Part shown: positions 1 to 12,856 of the stretch, one piece after another
How positions within the stretch are numbered: position 1 is the first letter of the stretch
How the letters are laid out: every line of letters begins with the position of its first letter
Assembly (NCBI GenBank): GCA_017591395.1
Contig: WEDG01005477.1
Span: forward strand, 1 to 64,000
Direction of reading: 5' to 3'
Origin: Schistocephalus solidus
Lineage: Eukaryota > Platyhelminthes > Cestoda > Diphyllobothriidea > Diphyllobothriidae
Length of the DNA stretch: 64,000 nt
The notes under the pieces: generated by a model
Told to the model about the DNA's origin: nothing
Database searches by the model: none
The model's input: the letters and a program-made list of their open reading frames with translations, nothing else
Position numbers and translations under genes: made by a program

Positions 1-1700
1 TGTTATTCAAACTTACCTATACCCGATTTCGCATTCTCTTTAATTGATCTTTATCCAATGACAATGCCTTTCCGGGTATACAAATATAACATCTATATTT
101 CTATGTGTTAAACACGTTCTTTTAACTGAGGAAGTACTGAGTTCACAGAACTTTCGGATTGCCTAAAATATCCGAGTTTTTCCTTCAAAATGCACGTTTT
201 TAAAGCCTCCATGTTCACAGGTGTCCATTGTGTAGTTTTATTGGAGTCCATTCAAAGGCTTGCTTGTTTCCCTTAGATGTTTTTTTCATTATGGTATTAA
301 TTCAACCATGGCGTCAAGCGTCTTTAGACATTTAAAACATTGTCCACCTGCTCTCCCTCTCCTGTGGAGAACAGTTCACGTGAACCCTAAAACCGTACAG
401 CTCACCTTGCTTGATATTCACGTGCACTGAAGAATTGAAGTGGCGATTGAAAACGGATTAACACCCTTTTCATTCTACCTAACTGTGGGGTTATAGATTT
501 TAACCTTAATTTCGCAAATGCAATCTAGGAGGCCTCATTGCAGCAAAGAAAATGACCACGGTATTTGTGGGATGAAACTCCGCCCCTTTCACCGGTAGTT
601 TGCCTTTTATACATCTCAAATGTTTTCGCTTAAGATTCAAGGGAAACTTTGCCAGCAAGCAGGTGGTCAGGATGCTGTGATAAGACCGGAATTCTATATT
701 TAAGTTCACTGCCTTAAGCTTGTCACAGACGGCAGGATAGGGGGAGTCAAGGGACTCCCAGACTGACATATATCGCAACTTAAATATTCCGGCGGAACGC
801 AAGTTGTGCATTATGAGCATGTAGCGGCCGATACAATCTAGCTATCACAACCTGGAGGTGGCCTTAGCAGGGTTCAGCGCAGCCTATGTGGAACAGGCTA
901 CGGAAATGCCTGCTAATCCGGTCGCGTGGCCGATTACTATCCACGTGGCTATACGCAAAGTGCTGGCAATTAACCATAATTTGCTTGCACATCCACTTAC
1001 GATTCATACTTACTATGCCTGGGTGGCCACAAAAACTGGAGACATCTTCTAGCACATATTTTACGCGGTCTTCAATGACGACATAGCCAAAAGTTGAATT
1101 TTGAGGGTCGTAAATGGAATGACGGCTTATGCGGTTCTAAAAAGTATGATCTAATGACAGGTGGATTAATACATGTCTTTGTAAATTTCAACTAAATAGA
1201 AATATTCATGAAATGGAATGGACGTGGCCGACTAAATCTATATCCCTTATAACGATTTAGACGCGAAATGGATCCGACCGTACAAAGAGTCAGTCGCGAA
1301 TCGTATTCAACCGTGACCAACTAATTCGGACGCGAATCGGATCCAAAAAATACGTATCTCATTTTTTAAACTGTACAGCGGAACCCCTTTCTACTTTTGT
1401 AGAAACAAACTTCTAGGTAAATGATGTAAAATTGACACCCATTACATTCTCCTGCAATTGTTAACAATGATTATGTGACTTTCGTAAGACTGAGTAAGTA
1501 AGTTATGCATATTTTGTTTAAAAAAATATTACAAATGGAGGTTTACTAAAATCAGTTTGAAATTTGTCTGTTTTTGAAGTTACTGGACTAATCATGTGTT
1601 CAGGGACCCAGCAATCCCTCCGCCGGTTCATTCGATCTCCCCTCTAAAATGAAAAGGCAGGGAATGTATTCTGTGGGTGAGCAAACAATGAATGTTGGGA
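1..1700. other. No recognisable gene, unassigned sequence
   Basis: I see no protein family, RNA gene or clear repeat here. Short open frames exist on both strands, including two that overlap each other antisense at 858-1055, but none resembles a known family or shows convincing exon structure. The composition is ordinary AT-rich flatworm-like intergenic DNA. It could hold the distal end of the transposon that follows on the minus strand, but no terminal inverted repeat was found. Confidence 0.4.
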
Positions 1701-1780
1701 TGCTAATTCAAAAAGCATCATAATCAGATAAAGTGTTAATGCAGACAATTTTTGGAGACAATTTTGATAAGTAAATTTGA

Positions 1781-2527
1781 CTAACCACCAAGACTATTGC
1801 CGAGGGTAGCCTTTCGACCACTTTTATGTAGCTTATCGTATGCCTTCTTAAACGCATTCTTGAAAGCCCTTTCCAGCTGTAATTTTTCACCTTTTTGTGG
1901 ATTTTTCCACCTATTAAAAACCTCTGCGGTAAACATAATCAAGTAATTAATGCATTTTGTCTTACCCAGAATAACAGCGTAGAGGGTGGAAGCAAAAAAT
2001 GTTTTTTTCTGATGCCTACCGTAGAAAGTTAAGTGATAGTTCACCTCATCGGCGAAAAAAGCCGAAAACATGAGATAAGCAAAACTGTTGGCGCTATCAT
2101 CACCAAGAAAGGCCAAATGCGTAACCTAGTAACGTAGTTAATAATGTGCAGGCTACCTATCAATTGCTTCCTGAATGATTTTTCTGCGACGTCTTCGGTT
2201 AAGGCGTCTACTTCATCAAAGGTCAACAGTGGTTTAAATATGTGACCTCTAGATGACGGCCGGGTGTATGGGTGGCGCAGCTCCTCAAATGTTCCTCTAG
2301 AAGTCTCCGCAAAGCAGCCACCTCTACCTTTAGGTCCTGCAAATGCTGTAATTCTTGTATATGGCATTGCATGTACCATCGAAGGCAAGCTTTACGTGAT
2401 GAATGCCTTTGACGTGTGGTTCTGTGACCACGTCGCCTTTTTTCGGTGGCACCAACTGTCGTCTAGGAAAATTGTCTTTTAAAGGTATTGGCTTACTCGC
2501 ATGTGAGAAAGATTGCGCAATAGGCAT
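1781..2527 (-). pseudogene. Possible 3' part of the CACTA-type element (unassigned frames)
   Basis: Three overlapping minus-strand open frames (2527-2330, 2388-2041, 2116-1781) lie directly downstream of the transposase relic in the same orientation. The last is rich in Lys/Arg near its end (FKNAFKKAYDKLHKSG), like the basic tail of a DNA-binding protein. I do not recognise a domain. Position and strand suggest they belong to the same transposon, as the transposase C-terminus or a second accessory frame, broken by frameshifts. This is inference from context. Confidence 0.3.
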
Positions 2528-3166
2528 AGTTTTGCTTAAATCACAGCTTCCCGAAGAATTGTCCTAAAAACGGTAACGGGGGTAATTGTTCTGCATACCG
2601 ATGACGATGAGAGGGACGGTATGTTTGCGACATAAATGTTGGGATCTATCGGGCATTTTTCAGTCGTCCTGGGACGTCCAATTTGAAGTTCATCATCAGA
2701 CATAATGAACTACAACCCAACAGGAAAAGGTGGTATAAGGAACGTAATAACTATCTAATCATTCACTGGCACCCTCCCCCCTGTCCACGAATCAATATCT
2801 GTGGGACTGCTGGGTTGTAGAATTTATGGAAAGATACCGTTGAACGGTAAGAGTTAAAGTGAGAAGGAAACCTTATACGAGAATATGAGGGAAAGATACC
2901 GTCCGACGCAGTCTTCAAAATCATATTCATGTCTGTGGCATGCTTGGCAGACTCCATCATGTCAGTCCTCAATGTTCCATCGTCCAGTGATTTCGATCAG
3001 GACTGGGTGACCTTTTATGGTAAAGCACGCTTATTTTTTGACGGTGGACGGCAATGGGCTTGTTTTCAGTACGTTTCCTAAGGTAGCTTTACAAACTTTA
3101 ATTAATTATGAGTTTTCAGGATAATCAAAAGATCCTCAACATTTTCGTACTCTACAAATACTAAGT

Positions 3167-4538
3167 CTATGTCTTACTCGAATGGCGGACAATATTCTGC
3201 ATACATGCTAATATATAACCTACGAGAATTGACCCATCTGATGGCGTCGCTCCAATTATCGACTCATTGTTCTTAATAAACCAAAACTGTGTAAAAGAGT
3301 CACCTGATGGTGGTAGTGGGCCGTCCCGGTGTTCATAGATAGAAGTCCATTCTGCAAGACCGCTTAACGGCCACCACTCTGCCTTTAATTCTCCTAGCCT
3401 ACATGCAACTTGCTGAAGTGGCTGTGATTGTTTACTAAGCATGAACTTCATTTTTCCTAAATAACTTTCAAAATAGAAAGACGAGAAACTATCAAGGGGA
3501 CCATGTAGTTGGACATCGTCCGGTAGAAGAACAATACTGCGAACATTGTACCCCAAATCCGACTTACCATGTAAGGACGAATATTTTTCTACGAACATTT
3601 TTAACAGCTGCTTACAGTAGAACAACCTTTTTTGCCCTCTTAGACGCTATTATTTACTACTTTATCTACGTAATCGCCTTTAACACAACACCTCTGACAG
3701 CCATAATATGCGTTCACATTCTTAATTTGCTCAATTAAAGCTTTCGCTGGAGCATCGCAAATTACAGCTGCTAAACGAAACCCAAGGGTCCTCTTGATAT
3801 GTTCGAAACGAAGACCATCTCTGGCCAAAAGATGTTAGCTCTTTAGCTAGGGGCCTACACAAAAGTTTGCACATCTGAAGGCTGTCAATGGCCACAGTTA
3901 ATTCCAACAACGAATATTTCACTAACAAATTTCTCCATAATTCTACCTAGGATAGGCCGAAACCCGCGCTTAATTTTCATATGTATTAGTAGCCCATCAA
4001 TCACTTAATCTGTTTAAACACCATTGCCTATTAGACGCCTGGTAGGGTCTCGAAACTGCTCAGTTAATTGTTTCACAAGTCCTAAATGAACGTACTCACC
4101 ACAGCCCATTGCCGTTACCGTTGACACATCACTTACCCCACCCTACAGCGTTCGTGCGTCTGCAGAAAGGTACAAGAATAGCCATTCGATTAGCTTCGGA
4201 AAACTGCTCAGATAAATCAGTGGTATACGCGAGCGTATTGCCCATGAACTCAGAGGCTCTCGTACCGAGCGTACCTCTTCAATTGTAGGCATGCTTGAAG
4301 ATTTGTTTGCGGCCTTGTCCGATACCATAGACATCCAATTTGTCTCCTCATCAACATAGGAAATCTCAGAGTCCGAGTCTTCAAATGATGAACTAGAGGA
4401 GGAGGTCAGATACGACGTCGATGAAGATGATTCGGACGGATACCTTTCCCTCATATTCTCGGCAATTTGGCGTAAATCCTCAAGTAAGCCTCTCTGGGCC
4501 CGTCTCCTAAGTGTTCTCTTAGATACTGCTCTAAACAT
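3167..4538 (-). pseudogene. En/Spm (CACTA) TNP2-like transposase relic
   Basis: Read right to left, the pieces match the order of invertebrate CACTA/TNP2-type transposases. A basic N-terminus starts at an ATG at 4538 (MFRAVSKRTLRRRAQRG) and is followed by an acidic Ser/Glu stretch. Next come a segment ending in LSADARTL (family pattern L-P-x-D-A-R-T-L-L), GEYVHLGLVKQL near 4.1 kb, a broken IDGL...RPILGRI segment near 3.95 kb, then VICDAPAKALI...CQRCCVKGDYV at 3640-3828. Last is GPLDSFSSFYFESYLGKM...QPLQQVACRL at 3167-3625. Several frameshifts and stops separate these blocks, so the gene is dead. About 150 residues normally found between the zinc-knuckle-like CxxC segment and the GPLD segment are missing at about 3.63 kb. 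SmTRC1 of Schistosoma mansoni is the nearest known type I can name. Family level is confident, subfamily is not. Confidence 0.75.
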
Positions 4539-5400
4539 ACTACGAAAAAGCACAAAAATGGTCAGTATAGACCGACCAAGGGTGAAGGCAGTTAAGCGTC
4601 TGCGCCAGAGCAAGAGAGCACATGAAATGGCACGGCAGGGCACGCGCGTGACGGACAGCTCAGTGCCCGATCGACTTGCCAATAACGCTGCACGCAGTCT
4701 TTTGCGACCTTTGTGATGCGTCATCCAAGGGCACAAGCAGCCAATCAAATTCCAGCAACGATTAAAGAACGACCGGGTGAGCTTTGAATCGTTTTTCATT
4801 GTTATAAGGGATGAATTGGAGACAGTTTTCATACGGCACCTTAAAGGGTCACTGGATGCCACGGGAAAGAGGGTGCAAATAAACCCCAAAGAATGCGCTT
4901 CCAATGGTTGGTTGATATATTTTCGGTGCATGATATGCTGGTAAATTATAGATGACCAGCCTGGACATTCCAACTCCACTTCCATCCAACATGACGAGAA
5001 CCATCATTTTGATGACAAAATGCACACAATGACCATTTTGTAAATTGCAAAAGTACTATTTTTGGTACATTTTCCTTTTTTAACGTACTATTATATTCTT
5101 TAGAATGCTTACCACAATGGTTCACAATTTTTTTCAAAATTATCTTTGCTTAACGGAACTGCGTAATAAACTAAAAGGTATAGGGGGGAGCGCATGCGTA
5201 AAATAATCGTTTTGCGTGTGAGGTTGCGCAACCGGTTTTTGCCTATCTTGCCGTATTCTGACATTTTGATATAAGGCATATATCGACACAGGAAAAATCG
5301 ATATCTTATGCATATATGTAACAACAGTTCGATATCAAGGATTTTTCGGTTGAATAGGGTTGATAGTGATACAAACTGGGTGCTCATATGAAAACGAGTA
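4539..5400 (-). other. Presumed 5' flank of the CACTA relic
   Basis: The open frame containing the transposase N-terminus extends upstream to 4985, but that stretch does not look like the family and is probably untranslated leader. Beyond 5.1 kb the sequence becomes AT-rich. I found no CACTA-type terminal repeat, so the transposon end is undefined. Confidence 0.3.
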
Positions 5401-8400
5401 CACTTATCTAGAAGGCGTTGTAAAAACTAATGATAAACCAAAATAAAGGCCACCTGAGCACATGTAAAGGAATACATAGTATACCTAACCTAAACGTGTA
5501 TTTTGCTGGTCAGGTTTTACTGTACAGAAATTGAAGCGGGGAAGGCAAACGTAAAGTGGAAAGTCATCACAACTAGAGCTTTCAGGTATCGTCGTCAGAC
5601 TCGTCTGTCTTGCATCCGCCGAAAAAACAGGTTTACTTTATTGATAATCAAGCTTATATATGTTTGTGTGTGTAAACACATCGAAACAAAAATGCAGTAC
5701 GTGTCCAGAATAGACTATGCAAAAGATGTGCTCGCAAGAGTCGCTACAAATCCCCGCCGAAAGTTCCAGAGTATGCGTTTATAGCCGACTGTTAATTTTT
5801 AAAATATGGGCTTCTATCGGTTAATATCTTTTATTTAACTGACATTTACGCACAGTCAAAAGCGATGGAAGATATGCATTTTTATTCCATAATATCTTTT
5901 CTTTAGCGTAATTGTCATTAACAACAGAGAATCTTCTCATTCGAAGGACACACTGTTAGCAACGCTCGAGCGACTAACTGTTGAACGAAAATCCAGTTTA
6001 ATTAATCAAACTGTTTCGTTCTCGGAATTTTCGCTTTTTGAATTCAAAACAGCGAAAACAGCAAATTTTTGTGATCTCTACAGATGATTAAGCATCTGTG
6101 TAGATCATGAAAATTTTGGATGTGTCGGCGTCTTTCGCTGATTTGACATGAATATGCAAAATTCGATTACCTAACTAATATAATTGTTACGATAGTTACA
6201 ATTGCAACTATTTTTCGAATTCGTATCGTCTCAAAATTATAATTTTAGCCCGCTTTGAATCATGAAATCCACAGTTTAATATGGTTTGCTTACAAGATCT
6301 GTACGTTCTTAGGACAAAGTTCCAAAACACCATGGAATTGTTTACACATTATTTTTCAGAACCATGGAGACTTAGTAATTCAGATTTAATGATTGTTTAA
6401 CATTCCATACTACTCAAAAAAACCGTGAAGGATAGGCATGCTGTATGTGAAGTAGCGAATTTTAAAAATGTAAGTGACTCCGTGTTCACCAAGTTTTTAG
6501 GAACGGTTTTATTTTTAATATCAAAGCGGAGTTATATTAGCAAAAATATCCTGAAAAAATATAATTACTTAAAATTAAATGCATTTGGAGTCTAAGAAAA
6601 TCTTGAGTAGCTACTGTCGATCTTTCACCCTCTGAGTCCACTTTACGGACGCAAGCCAATTTTCTCCTCTAAGAAAGCAATTTAATACATCGACGTTTGT
6701 ATTATCACATTTAAAATAATTTCATAACCATGTACATAGACATATAAGCGGCATATATTTCCTCTTTAATGAACGGGAGACCTACTTCAGATCCGATGGG
6801 GCAGGCCCCTTATTTCCCACTCGGAGCCCCCTCCAATGAAGGGGCCATGTGCTGACAGGGAGCAGGACAGCACATCTTTGTTTGGATTAATATGATCGCG
6901 TAGTTTGTTGACCAGTACTACATTTTCTAATGCAATATATTTTGCAAATTTAATATACTTTTATCCTTTAAAATTCTGGAAGAAACAGAAAAGATCGCAT
7001 TTTTGAATTGGGCAAGAGTAAACGCCACTCAAAAAATATATTTGACTAAGAATTATCCACGACTTAGACTCTTATAAGATCTTAAGAGTTGATGACTATA
7101 GAAAATGACCCAAATTAGTGAGCATACCGTTCTCTGTCCAACGGGAACCTCCTTTTATTTATATTCAACATATGTGGGTGGGAGGCTGAACGCTAACTCC
7201 CAGACACGTTACTGTTTTGCCTTTCGTGGGTTGCTTCATCGGCGACTCCACTTTATTTACTCGTTTAATTAGGAAAAATAATTAATGATTTACGTATCTA
7301 ATAAAACATGGGTCTTAACACACGCGTTTGAATTGCCTAAGTGTTAAGTCAACTCATTATACAAATCGGGTTTATCATGGCTGTTTGCTTCATGTTACTT
7401 AGCTGGACCGACGATGCTAATTAGCAGTGATTGTACCCTTGAACAAATTAATGTGCACTTGCATGCACAAGCTTGCTTCACCATCTTTCCATCTACTTTC
7501 ATGCATTTTTATTTTATTTTTTGCTGATGCAGTGCATTATTATTAATTTTTATTATATGCATCAATTTCGTCGTAATAATGCACAGAAACGGTTGCACAT
7601 GCCTGTAGAAAATAAATATGCATTCTAAAGTTTACCGCAAATCTCACTTTGAAATTCTTATTGCTTTGAATCCACTCGACATCCGTTTAAATTGCAATGT
7701 GTCAAATATTTTTAATTTTTTTCAAAGTTACTATACGTGGATTAATTAGGTTTCAAGGTCGTATGAAATTAACTGGCAGATGAAGAGTTCAGGTAACGAA
7801 AGGGAAAAGATTGAGCATCAACTCATTGTCTAGTATTTAGCACGTGGCATATAAGATCGGAGTTTACATTTTAGCTTTCAGTCGTCTTATAATTGTGGTA
7901 ATAATAATTGTGGTTATTGTAGTAATTGTGGCATGAAGCAGCCATGCTTTTGAATGATAGAAAAATTTAAATATTCGATTTTTTTGAACACATTTTTTAT
8001 CTTTGGAACAAAAAAATTAGTCTAATTGTCACTTTTAGGATGTGGAGGCCTGCCTACGTGCTTACTAATAGGAATAAAATTGCTCTGCTCCAACGGCCGC
8101 ACAGTATATCACTGAAATCTCAATTATCGTAAGTCGTTTTTTTCTTTGTGCCACCCTTCAGCCTTGCCAGTGTTAAAAAGTGTACTGATTATTGCCACCA
8201 TATTTAGCTCACGTTTACAAAATGGGTAATGTTTACCTGAATTTCACTACAGATGCTGTCTTGGAAAAATGCATACTATAAATTGTAGGTGCGCTACCAC
8301 TTGCTTAGGCAGAATTCGACTCAACTTCCTTAATTCAAAGATGGCAAATTTTACTGCATATTTTAACTTTCAACTATCCAGCATTGTATGTGACTTAGCA

Positions 8401-9180
8401 GGCCAGTTACTGACAGTACTCAAAAATAGCTAAGATGCTCAAGTATGTTTAAATACAATTTCTTGTTACTACATTTGAAATCACCTTAGGTCTGATGTCT
8501 TTAGCTTGACTTCTGTTTTGTTTGCCTATATCAGGTTGGAAGACTAATGCCCTTACGGGAAGCACATTGTGAGTTGATTGCATGGTCTGTTGTTCCTTGG
8601 AGGGCACTGTTGTGTAGATTAGAAGGTTTTGATTGGTTTCTGCGATTTGAATGAAGCGGATCTGATCCTGAAATAAAGTTATTTTTTCTGCAAACAACCC
8701 GAAAATTAGTTTTACTACACCGCCGAGATTACGATCTAATCAGCTAATATTCTGCACCATATGTGGAGATTGTAGATCGTTAGTGCACGTACTTACCTTT
8801 CGAAGGCCGTTGTTTCGTGTGATATGCTGTATTTCCATGATTTTGGGAGTTATCTTCGGCGCTTTGCTTATTATCTTTAGTAAATAGCAGACGACTGATA
8901 TTATACCCGTTTGGAGCATAAGAGCTTGCTGACTGTTTACGCAGTAAATTTTGTAGACTTATGCTCTTAAAAGCTATATCTGTGCTGAACTATATCTGGA
9001 CGGTCTATGGTGGGGAGAGGAAAGGCTCTCTTTTGCTTCCACCAAAGTTCGTTGTTTTTTTTCTTCGATACTCTGAAAAAGGCCCATTGTGATACTCAGG
9101 ACGGGTTCTGTGACCTGTGCAAAGATTATGCATGTGCTCCTATCATCTTAGTTAGCATTTAAAATCCGAAAAGCACAACA
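5400..9180. other. No recognisable gene, AT-rich noncoding
   Basis: Long AT-rich stretch with only short chance reading frames. No RNA gene, transposon protein or tandem array was recognised. It may be intergenic, or upstream sequence or first introns of the CPT1-like gene. Confidence 0.4.
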
Positions 9181-9204
9181 GTTGAAAACAGGCACAATAA
9201 ATAT

Positions 9205-9320
9205 TCAAGCGTTCTTAGTTTGCGTCAGATGCTCTAGCAGCTGGATAGTTTTCATGGCAACTCTTTTCGTGCTTTTTTGGATTCGAATTCATGTTTCCAT
9301 AATTTACGTTGTGCATTCTA
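9205..9320 (+). CDS. Candidate first transmembrane exon of the CPT1-like gene
   Basis: A plus-strand frame contains CSSSWIVFMATLFVLFWIRI. CPT1 enzymes have a similar segment at their first outer-membrane helix: a Pro/Ser-Ser-Trp motif followed by a hydrophobic run. Strand and order fit the downstream exons. Splice sites were not established and the match is short, so this is only a candidate. Confidence 0.25.
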
Positions 9321-9329
9321 GCTGGCCAA

Positions 9330-12110
9330 AGGCTACGTACTTTTTTCACGTTGAGAGCTTTACTGTACCGCTTGGAACTGCTGCATAGTATGATGGAACG
9401 CTCACGTTGCCTTTCCAGTCTCCTTTTTACGAGTATGTTGCTGATCATTTTGCTCAATCTTAGAGACGTTCACCTAGCCTTTGTATTTCTAGTGCGTTAG
9501 CATCCTGACAAAAACTACTCCAACTGCAATTTTGCCGGGGGGACTCGAGAAACCGTCCTTACTACTTACTCACCCCATTCGCTCTCTACTTCTCGTCTTC
9601 ACCACCGCAGTGTCCCCAATTTAGCTCAATTTGTCAATTGTTCTTTTCTTAACCATAGGCGTTTCAAGCACTATTCTATTTCTGTTACAGTTTGACTCTC
9701 TAATTTTCCATCCAGCCCGTGCACGTAGGCCGTAAAAACTGTAGATTTATATTCGAATTAATCATTTTTTGGCCGTATTCGTGTTAATTGCTCCTGAAAC
9801 TCTTTATTCATCTACTTCCCTTTACCGTGTAGGCTTTGGATCTCCAATAAATTGTGGCCCGTGCCTCTTTACCAGCTTGCCATCTGCTTCGCCGTGGGAT
9901 TTTTCCTGCAGTCCAGCGATGTCTCCTTTTTTAATGGCGTCAAATCCCGCATGGTCACCCTTAATGAGCGGATCAGTCTCCACAGAGGTAGGCACTTTCG
10001 CTCTAACCGTTAACTCCTATAGATTCTTGGTCAACTCAAGCGCTAATATCTGCCGAGTTGAGCTTGGTTTTTCTAATGATCGTCGTCTATCTTCGCCGTG
10101 CCTTTCTGCGCACTGTTCTATCCTACACCCGCTGGCTTTGTGAGTCATCTTCACACCGTTACTTATCCTACAGTTTTATACAGACTTCATCCAAATCTGA
10201 ATTCTGCAAGTTGTATAAATGCTGGTGTTTGTTAAACCTAACGGTTATTAACCGTAAAAGGCTCATAGCTGTAAATAGTGATATTTATGTAACTCAGAGC
10301 ATTTTTGTAAGTTTTTGAAACAACAAAAAAAAATCCACGAAACCTACAGCCGATTGCGTGGGCGTATCGTTTTTCACTTTTTCCACTCGTGTCAAAGACC
10401 CCTTACGAATATATGTTTTCCCTGAAACTTGCCGGCTGTCTACGCCATACTTCACGTACTGACTGTGAATATGCGGATTCTTTTGTCTTCTTCTCGTGCC
10501 AGATAAGACAGTACTCGATGACTGTCCCCTATTCTCTACTCTTGCCATCTAAGTGTTAAAATGTCACACGGCCCAGTCCTTATTGCTGCCTTGTCTTGGG
10601 ACGTAACCGATTTATTTTTATTGGCTTCTAAAGCTGCCCTTCTGCGTCTTCTGCTGAAAGTCTAGGTTTAAATCCTATTTTTCGGCGATCGTGCCTTCAA
10701 AAAAAGACCAGCTGAAAAAAATTCTGAAAATGCACGAGAAATAAGTGATCAGGTAGCTGTAGCATTGGTGCTATCAAGATGTAGATGGTTAGGGAATAAC
10801 AAAGTGAATATCGCAGCCTGAAGAAGATATTACGACAGTATGACTGTTGCCTTATACCATACTATGGGGTTATAACAACTGCATAAATTATCATTATCGC
10901 GGTCTCGGTTCAGGAGTTGGTGTTTGCGGCAAACGATCCTTTGGAATCATTTTGCCGTTGGTTACATTTTAACTGTGGAGGCATACTTTTTCGGAAGAAG
11001 CTACCGTGCATCACCTCCTTGAGTGTAATACTTCGTTTGTTTTCTTCGACAACGCAGAGCCCAACAATGAGAACGTTCGCTCAGTGTAGTCCAGAAGCCA
11101 CCAGTCTCTACAAGCCGAATCCACCAGATCATTATTTATGCGCAGTGTTATGGACGCTCTGAGTCAAAGTTTAACTTATGCTGTTGAGTTCAATGCCACT
11201 GAGGGTTAAACCTCTACGCTGCGATAGCTTTGTTCTCCCGTCGTCCTAAACAGTATACGCTACGGCCGCATCATGCCAAACAAGAGCTACATTAGTTGAT
11301 GACATGAAATAGGCGGGCTGCACCATGTTCTTCTTGGCCCTGTCCTTTTTCAAAAATGCCTTAGGTATTTGATGACGTTGCACCAACCACTTTGCCCAAT
11401 CTACTCAGCAGTTCGACGACTTACTCAAGCAGACCTCCGGTTCACGATTTACGCACGAGGTAATATGGTTGGTACAAAGGTACACTTTCTCAGGGGGTCT
11501 TATGTGCGTTCCTCACAACAAATGTGATACGTCTAAAACTACCACGCCTCGCTGAAGGCCGTGACCTCGAACGTTGCCAGCTAGAGTGGTGACGCATTTC
11601 TCCCTTGGAACGAGGATCAGACTGCACTGGCTTATCCCTCATTTCTGCACGATCGGAATCCGCAAGTGGTACGCTTTAGACGGGGCTCCACGTCAAATCA
11701 GCCTAATCCTATCTGCATTAGAGGGGAAAAGACTGAGTTTACTCTAGTGCTTGCATGTCTCACCATAAATCATTCAACATACTATTAAATGATTATAGTG
11801 CACTAATAGTCATGACTTGGAATGTTGCCAGCTGACGGGACAACTGAACTCAGGATTGACCGTTATGATTCAGTGGCTCCCTCTACGACTCGCAAAGAGG
11901 GGTTGGAGAACCCCTCATTAGAGTCTCGTACATGTGGAGTTTGAGGACCAGATCGTATGCGGCAGGTGTATGCGAACTGTCGAACTTTGTCAGCCGTAGT
12001 GCCTGCAACCATCTCCGATCTTCTTGACCTTTTATTACCCTCAGAGCACGGCAGACTTGAAAGAAGGAGTGACGTTATCGAAGTTCAAGCCTGTTTTGTT
12101 GGATATTAAT
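9330..12110. other. No recognisable gene, unassigned
   Basis: No protein family recognised. Several frames on both strands (such as 9769-10143 plus and 10294-10548 minus) lack any family resemblance I can defend. Scattered phrases around 11.8 kb faintly resemble the start of a non-LTR endonuclease (TWNVAS) in the same orientation as the RT relic at 12.7 kb, but this is too weak to annotate as an element. Confidence 0.3.
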
Positions 12111-12239
12111 TAATGCGCCCGTCACTGCTATGCTCTTTGACTCATGTTCGCGGTTTTCGTTTGCGGCAAATAAATCGTCGATGGTCCTGCCAAATCCGTA
12201 CTTGCTCAGGTGTACGTTCAAAAGCTGAATGCCCATGCT

Positions 12240-12330
12240 ATGGAAGAAGAGGCCTTTTCCGGTTATTTTATCTTAGTGTTCAGGGCTGTTTCACTGTGTT
12301 GCTTTTTCATTACGGGTGCATTTCAATGTC
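12240..12330 (+). CDS. Candidate second transmembrane exon of the CPT1-like gene
   Basis: The frame reads GLFRLFYLSVQG then CFTVLLFHYGCISMSE. In CPT1 the second membrane helix ends with a pattern of the type L-K-x-L-L-x-Y-H-G-W-M followed by an acidic segment, and the exon at 13836 continues exactly from that point in the alignment. I could not find a donor whose phase matches the 13836 acceptor, so the call stays tentative. Confidence 0.25.
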
Positions 12331-12708
12331 AGAACGGAGACTTGGAATGAACCATCTGAGCAAATCTTTTGTCTGTACTTAGTGAAAAAATATGTGCGTA
12401 AAATTTGAAGGATTTTGAAGCAGTGAACAGCTTGGTTCTTAGTTATGCTTGTTTATGGGTAGTTTGGCGTTAGGTTCGAGCAGTGTAGGGCGATCACACT
12501 TTTAGCGGGAATTGCTCAAGTCCTAATATTATGCGGTCTTGGCTACATCGCAGAGTGTCCTCTTCAAAAGAAGCTTAACCCGTAAGAAGCCTCGCTTCTC
12601 CGTCATCGCCTCCGGCCTCTGTCATAGGCTCTGTTCAATCACGTCATGGCATGAACTCCTCAGTACGCACTGATAGGCCACATTGGTGCTGTTTCTGGCT
12701 CGTGTATT

Positions 12709-12856
12709 ACGCATTCTGGTTATATTGATGTCGTTGCGACGCTGGCGAATCTTTGGCAGCAAAGCGGTGTGTCTTGTCGCAGACATGCCTATACGAAGGT
12801 AGTCAATCTAGGCCTGAAATTAAATTCCTCCCAAAAGAATATGCAAGTGATCTGAG
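12709..12856 (+). pseudogene. Short non-LTR reverse transcriptase relic
   Basis: The frame reads GYIDVVATLANLWQQ and, about 20 residues on, NLGLKLNSSQKNMQVI. This looks like the RT palm motif (Y/I-x-D-D-V-A-x-L-A, here with the second Asp changed to Val) followed by the LGLKxNxxKT element of RTE/CR1-type RTs. It is broken on both sides. It lies between the candidate transmembrane exon and the first secure exon of the CPT1-like gene, so it is probably intronic. Confidence 0.45.

Noticed and set aside
858..1086. Overlapping frames on both strands
   Set aside because: Low stop density by chance; no family, no exon signals.
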